NCBI GenBank assembly: GCA_002705265.1
Contig: PAHR01000033.1
Location: 1-39,558 of the forward strand
Direction of reading: 5' to 3'
DNA from: Pelagibacteraceae bacterium
GTDB taxonomy: Bacteria > Pseudomonadota > Alphaproteobacteria > HIMB59
Length of the DNA: 39,558 nucleotides
Positions 1 through 7,598 of this stretch are shown here, piece by piece. The position numbers were made by a program, and so were the translations under genes. The notes under the pieces were generated by a model, which had not been told where the DNA came from, ran no database searches, and saw nothing but the letters and a program-made list of their open reading frames with translations. Every line of letters starts with the position of its first letter. Positions within the stretch are counted from its first letter, which is position 1.

Positions 1-75
1 AGCTGGAGTTTCCTTGGCTTCTTCTTTAGCTGCTTCAGGAGCTGCTTCAGGAGCTGGAGTTTCCTTGGCTTCTTC
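1..75. repeat. 51-bp tandem repeat coding the S16 tail
   Basis: A stretch of about 24 bp starting at base 1 recurs from base 52, a period of 51 bp or 17 codons. It codes an acidic, Ala/Pro/Glu/Lys-rich tail on ribosomal protein S16. The period keeps the frame, so copy-number change would lengthen or shorten the tail without a frameshift. The array may continue past the left edge. Confidence 0.7.
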
Positions 76-423
76 CTCAGCTTTTAAAGCCGCTTCTTCT
101 TTTTGCTTCATTCTCTCTTGAGCTTTTGCTTTAGGGAGATGTTTTTTTGTTTTTTCAGTAATTTTTGGAGCATCAGTTAACCCATGTTCAGACAAAAATT
201 TCTGAACTCTTTCAGTAGGTTGTGCTCCGACTTTTAACCAATATTCAACTCGCTCCTTACTAAAAATTAACCTTTCCTTGTGATCTTTAGGAAGCATTGG
301 ATTAAAATTACCTACTTTTTCAATGAAATTTCCATCTCTAGGTGCTCTTTCATCAGCGATAACAATTCTATAAAATGGCTTTTTTTTTGTACCACCTCTT
401 GCTAGTCTTATTTTTGTTGCCAT
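1..423 (-). CDS. rpsP: 30S ribosomal protein S16, C-terminus cut by window edge
   Basis: Structural protein of the small ribosomal subunit. The product starts MATKIRLARGGTKKKPFYRI, the classic S16 N-terminus, and continues through an IVIADERAPRDG segment. The ATG at 423 is preceded on the minus strand by an AAGGAGAAA ribosome binding site. After the roughly 80-residue S16 core there is a long tail rich in Ala, Glu, Pro and Lys, encoded partly by a 51-bp tandem repeat. The frame is open to base 1, so the true C-terminus lies outside the window. It follows ffh on the same strand by 19 bp, matching the widespread ffh-rpsP-rimM-trmD order; rimM would be expected to the left (inference). Confidence 0.97.
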   Translation of the reverse strand, partial: MATKIRLARGGTKKKPFYRIVIADERAPRDGNFIEKVGNFNPMLPKDHKERLIFSKERVEYWLKVGAQPTERVQKFLSEHGLTDAPKITEKTKKHLPKAKAQERMKQKEEAALKAEEEAKETPAPEAAPEAAKEEAKETPA

Positions 424-442
424 GGTTTCTCCTTTCTAAGAT

Positions 443-1795
443 TTAGTCCATAGTTGGCATATCGCCTCCACCAAAAATATTTTTAAGCTTGTTGGCGAAG
501 CCGGGTTTTTGTGCTTGTTTCATGAATTTTTTTGTCTGTTCATATTGTTTGATCAGCCTATTAACTTCATGAACTTGTCTTCCAGATCCTGCAGCAATTC
601 TTTTTTTACGTGATGCTTTTAATATATCAGGATCAAGTTTTTCTTCTTTTGTCATAGATCTTATGATTGCAATTTGATGGTCAATTGTTTTTTCATCAAT
701 ATTGCTTTTTTCAACCATATCCTTAACTTTTGAAATGCCGGGTAGATATGACATTACTCCGGACATGCCTCCCATTTTTTTCATTTGTAAAAATTGTTTT
801 AGTAAATCATTAAAACTAAATTGGCCACTCATCATTTTTGCCTGCATGTTCTCCATATCTTTGGAGTTGAATTCTTGCTGAGCTTTTTCTACCAAAGAAA
901 CAACATCGCCCATGCCTAATATTCTTGAGGCAATTCTCTCAGGATAAAAAACTTTAAAATCATTTACTTTTTCTCCAGATCCAAAAAAACGTATTGGAAG
1001 ACCTGTTTGATACTTTGCTGATAATGCAACGCCTCCTCTTGGGTCTGCATCTAGTCTTGTTAATATAAATCCTGTTAATGGAGCAGTTGAATGAAAGCTG
1101 TCCACAACTTCTAAAGCCTGTTGGCCCATCATAGCATCAAGTACAAGTAAATTTTCTTGTGGTGTTACAATGCTGTAAATAGTTTTTAGTTCGTCTAGTA
1201 ACTCTTGGTCTGTACTAATTCTGCCAGATGTATCAATAATCAATATGTCAGATAGTTGTTTATTCGCAAATTCTAAAGCATTATTTACAATATTTTTTAC
1301 ATCGTTATCTATTGGTTCAATAAAATTGAAATTATTTTCTTTGGAAAGAGTTCTAAGCTGATCGATAGCGGCTGGTCTTCTTAGATCGGTTGAAACAAGT
1401 GAAACGCTTTTTTTTAAAGTATGTTGGCAGTAAAAAGCAAGCTTTGCAACTGTTGTAGTTTTTCCTGCACCTTGAAGACCACACAAAAGAAATACAGCCG
1501 GTTTGCTTTTAAGATTAAGCTCTTGATTGTCATTTCCAAGTATAGCTGTTAATTCATCACTAACAATTTTGACAATTTGTTGACCTGGCTGAACACTTTC
1601 TATAATTTTTTGACCTATAGCTTTTTGTTCAATAGTAGAAACCAAGTCTTTGGCAACTTTTAATGATACGTCTGCCTCTAGTAAAGCTACTCTGACTTCT
1701 CTTAAGGTTAATGAGAGGTCTTTTTCAGTAATAGCTCCTTTATTTGATAGGGATTTAAATATCCCTGATAATTTGTTTGTTATATTATCTAGCAT
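443..1795 (-). CDS. ffh: Signal recognition particle protein Ffh (SRP54)
   Basis: GTPase that binds SRP RNA and signal sequences and delivers ribosomes to FtsY at the membrane. The 450-residue product has the N domain at 1-100, P-loop GLQGAGKTTT near 106-115, a DLRRPAA G2-like motif near 137, DTSGR near 189, and a methionine-rich M domain after about residue 300 with the MGGMSG stretch and an RQVHEVNRLIKQ helix that contacts RNA. An upstream in-frame start at 1831 would add 12 residues (MSFIHRSFF...) running through a hairpin; MLDNITNKLSG at 1795 fits the family, so that start is chosen. It lies just upstream of rpsP and divergent from dapF. No SRP RNA gene was recognised nearby. Confidence 0.97.
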   Translation of the reverse strand: MLDNITNKLSGIFKSLSNKGAITEKDLSLTLREVRVALLEADVSLKVAKDLVSTIEQKAIGQKIIESVQPGQQIVKIVSDELTAILGNDNQELNLKSKPAVFLLCGLQGAGKTTTVAKLAFYCQHTLKKSVSLVSTDLRRPAAIDQLRTLSKENNFNFIEPIDNDVKNIVNNALEFANKQLSDILIIDTSGRISTDQELLDELKTIYSIVTPQENLLVLDAMMGQQALEVVDSFHSTAPLTGFILTRLDADPRGGVALSAKYQTGLPIRFFGSGEKVNDFKVFYPERIASRILGMGDVVSLVEKAQQEFNSKDMENMQAKMMSGQFSFNDLLKQFLQMKKMGGMSGVMSYLPGISKVKDMVEKSNIDEKTIDHQIAIIRSMTKEEKLDPDILKASRKKRIAAGSGRQVHEVNRLIKQYEQTKKFMKQAQKPGFANKLKNIFGGGDMPTMD

Positions 1796-1803
1796 TTTAA
1801 AAT

Positions 1804-1845
1804 AAAAAAAGGATCGGTGGATGAAACTCATCGACCGACCATATT
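1804..1845 (-). terminator. Terminator-like hairpin in the ffh/dapF divergent spacer
   Basis: Arms 1811-1824 and 1828-1840 pair around a 3-base loop with two mismatches. On the minus strand the stem is followed by a run of seven T; on the plus strand it is followed by ATATTTTTTC, so it could end transcription in either direction. It sits 15 bp ahead of the ffh start codon, where a terminator is unexpected unless it attenuates ffh or ends a short leader RNA. Confidence 0.5.
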
Positions 1846-1860
1846 TTTTCTTTATTAGTG

Positions 1861-1877
1861 AGTGATTTTATATCACT
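1861..1877. promoter_or_regulatory. AGTGAT/ATCACT inverted repeat upstream of dapF
   Basis: Perfect 6-bp arms AGTGAT (1861-1866) and ATCACT (1872-1877) with a 5-bp spacer end 11 bp before the dapF ATG. It could be an operator or a small leader hairpin. The same hexamer recurs in the 7599-7665 cluster. Function is not known. Confidence 0.3.
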
Positions 1878-1888
1878 ATAGGCTCGAA

Positions 1889-2707
1889 ATGAGAATACCT
1901 TTTATTAAGGCCCAAGGCGCAGGCAATGATTTTATAATAATCGACAAATATGTTGGAAAAATTGAGAAATCTAAGTCTTTAATTAAATCCTTATGTAGTC
2001 GTAAGCAAGGAATTGGCTGCGATCAACTTATTCTTATCAAAAAGAAGACCTCTTTTTATGAAATTGTATATTTTAACTCTGATGGATCTAAGGCACAGAA
2101 TTGCGGAAATGGACTAAGATGTGTTTATAAATATCTTGTTGAAAATAAAAAGAAAAAAAACCCTATTATTAAAACTAAAAATTTTACTCACCAAGGTAGA
2201 AAAATTAAAAAACTATATGAAATCAATGTGGGCGATGTTTCAGTTGATTGGAATTTAATTCCATTAACAAAAAATATTAATACACAAGACATTAAGTTTA
2301 AGAATATTAAAATTCCAGGATTAATTAGGATCATGTCAGCCACTATTGGAAATCCACACTGCATAGTTTTAGTTAAAAAATTAAATAATATAAAAATAGC
2401 TGACCTTGGCCCAAAACTACAAAGACATGTCCTATTTAAAAACCAAGCTAATATAACATTTGTTGAAAAAAACTCTGATTCAAAAATTACAGTTGAATTT
2501 TGGGAAAGAGGAGTGGGGCATACACTTGCTTGTGGATCTGGAACTTGCGCAACAGCATACGTTTTATATAAAAATCGGTATACAAAAAATAAATTAGAAA
2601 TTAAAACAGAAACTTCAAAACTTTACACTTCAATAAAAAATAAGTCTGTACTTTTAGCTGGGCCAGCTGAATTAGTTTTTCAGGGAGTAATTAAAATTAA
2701 TGAATAA
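1889..2707 (+). CDS. dapF: Diaminopimelate epimerase
   Basis: Converts LL- to meso-diaminopimelate for lysine and peptidoglycan synthesis in the cytoplasm. The two catalytic cysteines are visible in NCGNGLRC (Cys72) and ACGSGTC (Cys215), each followed by the Gly-rich phosphate-like binding loop of the family; GAGNDF is present at the N-terminus. Length is 272 residues, normal for DapF. An upstream GTG at 1862 would add nine unlike residues, so the ATG at 1889 is chosen. Its 3' end overlaps mtaB by 8 bp, and the dapF-mtaB-ftsY order is common in alphaproteobacteria. Confidence 0.96.
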   Translation: MRIPFIKAQGAGNDFIIIDKYVGKIEKSKSLIKSLCSRKQGIGCDQLILIKKKTSFYEIVYFNSDGSKAQNCGNGLRCVYKYLVENKKKKNPIIKTKNFTHQGRKIKKLYEINVGDVSVDWNLIPLTKNINTQDIKFKNIKIPGLIRIMSATIGNPHCIVLVKKLNNIKIADLGPKLQRHVLFKNQANITFVEKNSDSKITVEFWERGVGHTLACGSGTCATAYVLYKNRYTKNKLEIKTETSKLYTSIKNKSVLLAGPAELVFQGVIKINE

Positions 2708-3890
2708 AGTTATTAGCTTTGGTTGTCGTTTAAATCATTTTGAAGGTAAGGAAATAAATCATTTAATATCAAAAAAAAATGATGTGGTTGTAATTAACTC
2801 ATGTGCAGTTACAAATGAAGCTGAGAGAAGAGTCAGGCAAGCTATACGTAAGGCAAAAAAAGAAAATCCAAATAAAAAAATAATTGTGACAGGATGTGGA
2901 GCGCAAATAAATCCTGATCAGTTTCTCAAAATGAATGAAGTTAGTAGTGTAGTTGATAACGTTAATAAATTGAAAAAATCAACTTGGGAAAACCAAGACA
3001 GTAGTCCTTCTATTCTCAATATATTTGAAGATCCTCAAGATGAATTACCTTCATATGATTATGATGGTATGAATGTCAGAGAAAATCTAGTTATTCAGCA
3101 AGGTTGTAATCATCGCTGTACTTTTTGCGTTATTCCGTATGGCAGAGGAAACAATAGGAGTTTTGATCCAAGTTACATAATAGATCAAGCAAATAAATTA
3201 GTAAAAAAAGGAGTTCAAGAAATTACATTAACTGGTGTGGATATATCAGATTACGGATCTGACTTTAAAGAACATTATTGTATGAGCCAACTTGCACTTA
3301 AAATACTTAATAAAACTAAAATTAAAAGATTAAGACTATCATCCATTGATTGTGTTGAGCTTGATCCTCATTTTTTCGATCTTTTACAAAACTCAAGACT
3401 GATGCCTCATTTACATTTGAGCCTTCAATCTGGTGATGATTTAATTCTAAAGAGAATGAAGAGGAGGCATTTATCTAAAGATATTTTTAAATTTATTCAA
3501 AAATGTAAGAGTGTTAGACCAGACATAACATTTGGGGCAGATATTATAGCTGGATTTCCCACTGAAACTGAAAAAATGTTTTCTAATACTTGTGAACTAT
3601 TAAAAAAATGTAACATCACTCATCTACATATTTTTCCTTTCTCTCCTAAAAAAAACACACCAGCTTCAAAAATGCCTCAACTTTCAAAATCAGTTATTAA
3701 AAATAGAGCAAAAATTCTTAGAAAATTAGGAAATGATTTAATGGAAAAACTTGAAGCCGCTCAATCTAAGCCGAGAAAAATTTTAGTAGAAGAAAAAATT
3801 ATGGAGCATTGTATTGGTTATGATCAAAATTATATTAAACATCAGGTTCCTGCCTTTGGTATCCCTATTGGTGAAATTATAACAGTTTAA
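2700..3890 (+). CDS. mtaB: tRNA t6A37 methylthiotransferase MtaB-type
   Basis: Radical-SAM enzyme of the MiaB/MtaB family that adds a methylthio group to t6A37 of tRNAs reading ANN codons. The N-terminal UPF0004 domain carries Cys9, Cys35 and Cys66 for one 4Fe-4S cluster, and GCNHRCTFCVIPYGRG (Cys136, Cys140, Cys143) holds the radical-SAM cluster. The FGCRLN start is typical of MtaB rather than MiaB (inference from memory). At 396 residues the C-terminal TRAM-like region is short. The ATG overlaps the dapF end and its stop overlaps the ftsY start (TAATG), so the genes are probably translationally coupled. tsaD in this window makes the t6A substrate. Confidence 0.92.
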   Translation: MNKVISFGCRLNHFEGKEINHLISKKNDVVVINSCAVTNEAERRVRQAIRKAKKENPNKKIIVTGCGAQINPDQFLKMNEVSSVVDNVNKLKKSTWENQDSSPSILNIFEDPQDELPSYDYDGMNVRENLVIQQGCNHRCTFCVIPYGRGNNRSFDPSYIIDQANKLVKKGVQEITLTGVDISDYGSDFKEHYCMSQLALKILNKTKIKRLRLSSIDCVELDPHFFDLLQNSRLMPHLHLSLQSGDDLILKRMKRRHLSKDIFKFIQKCKSVRPDITFGADIIAGFPTETEKMFSNTCELLKKCNITHLHIFPFSPKKNTPASKMPQLSKSVIKNRAKILRKLGNDLMEKLEAAQSKPRKILVEEKIMEHCIGYDQNYIKHQVPAFGIPIGEIITV

Positions 3891-4705
3891 TGTTTTTTAA
3901 AAAATTCTTTGGAAAAAAATATGAAGTATCTGAATTAGAAGATACCTTATACGAAAACGGTGTGGAGCCTAAGTTCGCAGATATAATTGTAGAGTCATTA
4001 TCAAAAAAAACTAAAGGGAATGATGTTAGGATTGAATTAAAAAAAAACATTAAAGAAAATATTAATATTAAAAACTTTGATGCATGGGATTTTTCAGATA
4101 AAAGTTTGTACTTAATTATAGGCAATAATGGCTCTGGAAAAACAACATTTATTGGCAAATTTTTGAATTTTTTAAATAAAAAAAAACTTAATCCTTCTGT
4201 TATAGCTGCTGATACATTTAGGGCAGCAGCAATGGAACAGTTAGAGCATTTTGCTACTAAGCTTTCGGTCAAATTTTACAAAGGATTAGATAAAGAAGAT
4301 CCTGCTGCTGTTGTTTTTAAAGGAATACAAATCCTTAAAAACCAAAATTCTACTATTGTTATTGATACCTCTGGAAGGCAACACAATAATAAAAACCTTA
4401 TGGATGAATTAAAAAAAATATCTAATGCGATTATGAAGGGAGATCATGATTTTAAAAAAATTAAAACTTTATTAACTCTTGATGCAAATATTGGTCTTGC
4501 CTCTAAACAAATAATTCAAGGTTTCAAAGACTATATTTCAATTGATGGATTGGTAATTAATAAAGTTGACTCTAACTCAAAGTATGGGGCTCTTCTTACA
4601 ATTATAAATGATTTTGACATTCCAATAATTTTTGAAGGATATGGAGAAGATGTAGAAGATTTAAGAATGTTTGAATTTGATAAATACTTAGATAGATTAA
4701 TTTAG
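3890..4705 (+). CDS. ftsY: Signal recognition particle receptor FtsY, minimal form
   Basis: Membrane-associated GTPase that docks Ffh-ribosome complexes at the translocon. P-loop GNNGSGKTT is near residues 78-86, followed by ADTFRAAAMEQL, DTSGRQHNN and DANIGLASKQ. The NG core begins almost at once: the long acidic A domain found in many FtsY proteins is absent, giving 271 residues. Membrane contact would then rest on the short N-terminal helix MFFKKFFGKK, which has alternating Lys and Phe (inference). It overlaps mtaB by one base and is followed one base later by yciB. Ffh, its partner, is coded divergently 2 kb away. Confidence 0.95.
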   Translation: MFFKKFFGKKYEVSELEDTLYENGVEPKFADIIVESLSKKTKGNDVRIELKKNIKENINIKNFDAWDFSDKSLYLIIGNNGSGKTTFIGKFLNFLNKKKLNPSVIAADTFRAAAMEQLEHFATKLSVKFYKGLDKEDPAAVVFKGIQILKNQNSTIVIDTSGRQHNNKNLMDELKKISNAIMKGDHDFKKIKTLLTLDANIGLASKQIIQGFKDYISIDGLVINKVDSNSKYGALLTIINDFDIPIIFEGYGEDVEDLRMFEFDKYLDRLI

Positions 4706-4706
4706 T

Positions 4707-5237
4707 ATGAAACAAATACTTGAATTTTTTCCTTTAATTGTATTTTTTGCCGTTTATTACAAATCAGATAAAGACTTATACATAAGTATAGCTGCCGTAA
4801 TAGTAGCAACTTTAATATCGCTCGTAGCTATTTATATTAAAGAAAGAAAAGTATCAACGATGATGCTCGTAAGTACTGTGATACTTGTGATTTTTGGTGG
4901 GCTTAGTTTATTTTTTAAAAATGAAATATTTTTTAAAATGAAGCCAACAATTATTAATGCTCTTTTTGCAGCTATTTTGATAATTAGCACATATCTTAAA
5001 AAACCAATTCTTAAAATACTTTTAAATTCATCAATAAAATTGAGTGACCAGGGTTGGTCCTCTTTAAATAAAATGTGGACAGGTTATTTTATTTTCTTAG
5101 CAATTCTTAATGAAATTGTTTGGAGAACACAAACAACAGATGTGTGGGTAAATTTTAAAGTATTTGGAATTATGGGAATAACCCTGGCTTTTACTATTAT
5201 TCAAATACCAATTTTGAAAAAACATTTTACTGAGTAA
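4707..5237 (+). CDS. yciB: Inner-membrane septation protein YciB/IspZ family
   Basis: Polytopic inner-membrane protein of the YciB (septation protein A, formerly IspZ) family, implicated in envelope integrity and division. The start MKQILEFFPLIVFFAVYY and the later segments TYLKKPILKILL, LNKMWTGYFIFLAILNEIVWR and WVNFKVFG are family hallmarks. About five hydrophobic segments are seen over 176 residues, the usual length. It follows ftsY by one base, so it is the last gene of the dapF-mtaB-ftsY-yciB unit, and it overlaps the convergent pgk by 11 bp. Confidence 0.93.
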   Translation: MKQILEFFPLIVFFAVYYKSDKDLYISIAAVIVATLISLVAIYIKERKVSTMMLVSTVILVIFGGLSLFFKNEIFFKMKPTIINALFAAILIISTYLKKPILKILLNSSIKLSDQGWSSLNKMWTGYFIFLAILNEIVWRTQTTDVWVNFKVFGIMGITLAFTIIQIPILKKHFTE

Positions 5238-6393
5238 CTAAGGCGTTAACTCCTGGTAATTGTTTATTTTCTAATGCTTCTAAAAAAGCACCTCCAGCTG
5301 TAGATACAAAAAAATACTTATCAAATGATTGGTTTGCTATACTGAGCGCAAGAAGCGTGTCTCCTCCTCCAATAATTACTTTAGATTTTGCTTTTGCCAG
5401 ATAAATTGCGATGGAAGTTGATCCATTAGAAAATTTCTTATTTTCAATAATTCCAAGAGGTCCATTCCATAATACTAGTTCTGATTCATCGATAATTTTT
5501 TGGATTTTGCTGATAGTTTGTGATCCAATATCAAAAATTTTAAAATTATTTTTAACAGATATATTACTAATTTGAACTTCTTCTGTTGAATCCAGAATTA
5601 CATCTTCAGGAAGATGTATTTGGCAGTTATTATTTTTTGCCTCATCAATAATATTAAAGATTTTATCATCAACTTTTTCTTCTATTAAAGAATCACTAAT
5701 ATTTATATTTTTATATTTTAAAAAATTGTTTGCCATTGCTCCTCCTATTACTAGATTGCTACAAGACCTTACCAGTGATAACAAGGTTTCAATTTTTGTT
5801 GATACTTTGGATCCACCTATAATAGCAAGTGTTTTCATTGAGGATTGTTTGATTGTATCAATGACTTCAAGTTCTTTAAAAAAATTTATTCCAGGACATG
5901 ATAAAATATTTCTTGCCATTTGATCTACTGAAGCATGAGATCTGTGTGAAGCAGAAAAAGCTTCATTAATATAAAGATCAAAGCTATTTGTTATAGTTAA
6001 ACTAAAGTGTATATCATTTTTTTTTTCTCCTTTAAAAAACCTGATGTTTTCGAGAATAGAAATATCATTTTCAGTTTCATGAAATTTTAAAAGTCCATTT
6101 GAATTAAATTCTTGATAAGATATAAAATTAATTTTTTGATTTAATAGTTTTGAAATTTGATCAATAATTTTTTCTATAGAGTAAGCTTCTTCATATCTAT
6201 TATCTGGTCTACCTAGATGGGTTAGTAAAAGAATTTTACAATTTTTGGATAATAGGTATTCTATTGTTTTTTTTGATCTCAAAATTCTTGTATAATCTTG
6301 AATTATAAAATCATTTCCAATTGGAACATTATAATCGACTCGGACTAGAGTATTTTTTATTTTTTGAAAGTCGATTTCATTTAAATTTTTCAT
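5227..6393 (-). CDS. pgk: Phosphoglycerate kinase
   Basis: Interconverts 1,3-bisphosphoglycerate and ADP with 3-phosphoglycerate and ATP in glycolysis/gluconeogenesis. Family motifs run in order: VRVDYNVPI, LLTHLGRPD, ENIRFFKGE, EAFSASHRSHAS, IIGGSKVSTKI, LWNGPLGI and GGGDTLLAL, with STAGGAFLEAL at the C-terminus. Length is 388 residues, as expected. It is a single gene, convergent and overlapping with yciB by 11 bp, and divergent from gcrA. No gap gene lies next to it here. Confidence 0.97.
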   Translation of the reverse strand: MKNLNEIDFQKIKNTLVRVDYNVPIGNDFIIQDYTRILRSKKTIEYLLSKNCKILLLTHLGRPDNRYEEAYSIEKIIDQISKLLNQKINFISYQEFNSNGLLKFHETENDISILENIRFFKGEKKNDIHFSLTITNSFDLYINEAFSASHRSHASVDQMARNILSCPGINFFKELEVIDTIKQSSMKTLAIIGGSKVSTKIETLLSLVRSCSNLVIGGAMANNFLKYKNINISDSLIEEKVDDKIFNIIDEAKNNNCQIHLPEDVILDSTEEVQISNISVKNNFKIFDIGSQTISKIQKIIDESELVLWNGPLGIIENKKFSNGSTSIAIYLAKAKSKVIIGGGDTLLALSIANQSFDKYFFVSTAGGAFLEALENKQLPGVNALVTQ

Positions 6394-6488
6394 AAATTAC
6401 CCACATATTTAATATTTTTTTACCTTTATTGATACTACTATATATAGTATAAATTTATGTATAAATTAACTATATAAGGTAGGTATAT
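6394..6488. promoter_or_regulatory. pgk/gcrA divergent promoter region with TACTATATATAGTA palindrome
   Basis: The 95-bp spacer must hold promoters for both pgk and gcrA. A perfect 14-bp palindrome, TACTATATATAGTA, lies at 6436-6449, and AT-rich -10-like hexamers follow it. Twelve of those bases recur inside gcrA at 6671-6682. No convincing -35 element could be assigned. Confidence 0.35.
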
Positions 6489-6968
6489 ATGTCTTGGGAT
6501 ACACAAAAAATCGAAAACTTGAGGAAACTTTGGGATGATGGTGTTGCTACAAGCCAAATTGGCCTACAGCTTGGATTTACAAAAAATGCGGTAATTGGCA
6601 AGGCTTTTAGACTAGGATTAGAAAGAAGACAAAACTCTAGAAAAAAATCGGCCTCAAATAGCCTTTCTTCTACTATATATAGGGATACAAAGCCAGGCGC
6701 ATCAATGACAACGAATAATGTCTCAAAACAATCAACAACTAAAAAAAGAGAAAAATTTACATTAAAGAAGAGCATTGTTGGCTCAGGCAATTTTAATAAA
6801 TGCCAATGGCCAATTGGAGATCCTTTGAAAAGTGGTTTTCATTTTTGTGAAGCAAGAAATATACCAACGAAACCTTATTGCATTGAGCATTATAAAGAAG
6901 CTTATAATGTTGATGAAAAATATCTTGATAAACTTTTAGATTTTCTAGGTGACAAATCTAAAAATTAA
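6489..6968 (+). CDS. gcrA: GcrA-family cell-cycle transcription regulator
   Basis: Alphaproteobacterial regulator that binds sigma-70 RNA polymerase and, in Caulobacter, activates promoters carrying methylated GANTC. Residues 2-45 form the conserved HTH (MSWDTQKIENLRKLW... then FTKNAVIGKAFRLGL). The C-terminal third has the Cys/His segment CQWPIGDP ... FHFCEARNIPTKPYCIEHY shared by the family. Length of 159 residues is normal. The ATG at 6489 gives the exact family start. It stands alone, divergent from pgk, with the duplicated tRNA fragment 43 bp after its stop. A CcrM-type methylase was not seen in this window. Confidence 0.95.
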   Translation: MSWDTQKIENLRKLWDDGVATSQIGLQLGFTKNAVIGKAFRLGLERRQNSRKKSASNSLSSTIYRDTKPGASMTTNNVSKQSTTKKREKFTLKKSIVGSGNFNKCQWPIGDPLKSGFHFCEARNIPTKPYCIEHYKEAYNVDEKYLDKLLDFLGDKSKN

Positions 6969-7011
6969 TTTTGACTATAGTAATTACAAATATTAAAAAA
7001 TAAAAAAGATT

Positions 7012-7059
7012 TTGGCGCACTCGACAGGAATCGAACCTGTGACCCCCAGATTAGGAATC
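7012..7059 (-). repeat. 48-bp duplicate of tRNA-Arg 3' end (att-like site, distal copy)
   Basis: Bases 7012-7059 are identical to 7686-7733, which cover the intact tRNA-Arg from the end of the 5' anticodon-stem strand through the T arm, acceptor strand and coded CCA, plus one base. Identity stops at 7060. The copy has no 5' half, so it cannot fold as a complete tRNA. A displaced tRNA 3' fragment at the far side of an insert is the usual trace left when a tyrosine recombinase integrates into a tRNA gene. Confidence 0.85.
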
Positions 7060-7193
7060 CGTGTCCCGTGGCTAGATTGAAGCACATATACGGAATTACG
7101 AAAAAAATCATTCATTAAGTAGAAAAAATAAGACTCTTAAGTAATAAATAAGTTTTTATTGTATAAAGGCTTTTTTTCTCTAATGTTCTTAAA

Positions 7194-7595
7194 ATGAGAA
7201 TATTTCATAGCTCAAGAGCAGTATTAGCATTAAACGGTATTATAATGATTATAATAGGCTTAACTTTTTTTATTTTTCCTGAAAAAATTACAATCATTAT
7301 GTTTCCTAAAATAATTTCAAATCCAGAAGCGATAAAGACTGGAGTTGTATTGAGGTATTTAATGGGAGCAGGCCAATTGTGTATTGGAATAATTTTATAT
7401 TTAGCTCGAATATCTATTAAATCGGGAGCTCAAAGACTTTTACTGGGATCAGGAATAGGATTTATGATAATATTTGCAACAGCAATACTCATAATCATTA
7501 AATATGATGCGGATATTCCTATAATAGCTTTATCTATTTATCCATTATTAGCTATCTTATCTTTATATGTTTCAACTAGAAAATATCAAGAATAA
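7194..7595 (+). CDS. Unknown four-helix membrane protein inside the tRNA-Arg repeat pair
   Basis: I do not recognise a family. The 133-residue product is mostly hydrophobic, with four predicted membrane segments at roughly 8-28, 51-71, 82-102 and 108-127. A short basic N-terminus (MRIFHSSR) and basic loop near residues 73-80 suggest both ends face the cytoplasm. There are no enzymatic motifs or conserved Cys/His pairs. It is the only gene between the two tRNA-Arg repeats, so it is a candidate cargo gene. The ATG at 7194 lacks a clear Shine-Dalgarno sequence. Composition is like its neighbours, so recent transfer cannot be argued from base use. Confidence 0.65.
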   Translation: MRIFHSSRAVLALNGIIMIIIGLTFFIFPEKITIIMFPKIISNPEAIKTGVVLRYLMGAGQLCIGIILYLARISIKSGAQRLLLGSGIGFMIIFATAILIIIKYDADIPIIALSIYPLLAILSLYVSTRKYQE

Positions 7596-7598
7596 TTA

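Noticed and set aside
1796-1888. SRP RNA (4.5S) gene next to ffh
   Set aside because: The hairpin lacks the conserved GGAAGCAGC-type asymmetric loop and GGAA tetraloop region expected of SRP RNA.
3877-4272. Open frame of 131 codons antisense to ftsY
   Set aside because: It lies wholly over ftsY, has no family resemblance, and such antisense frames are common in AT-rich coding DNA.
7012-7090. Second tRNA-Arg gene
   Set aside because: Only the 3' part from the anticodon stem is present; there is no matching acceptor 5' strand or D arm on the minus strand.
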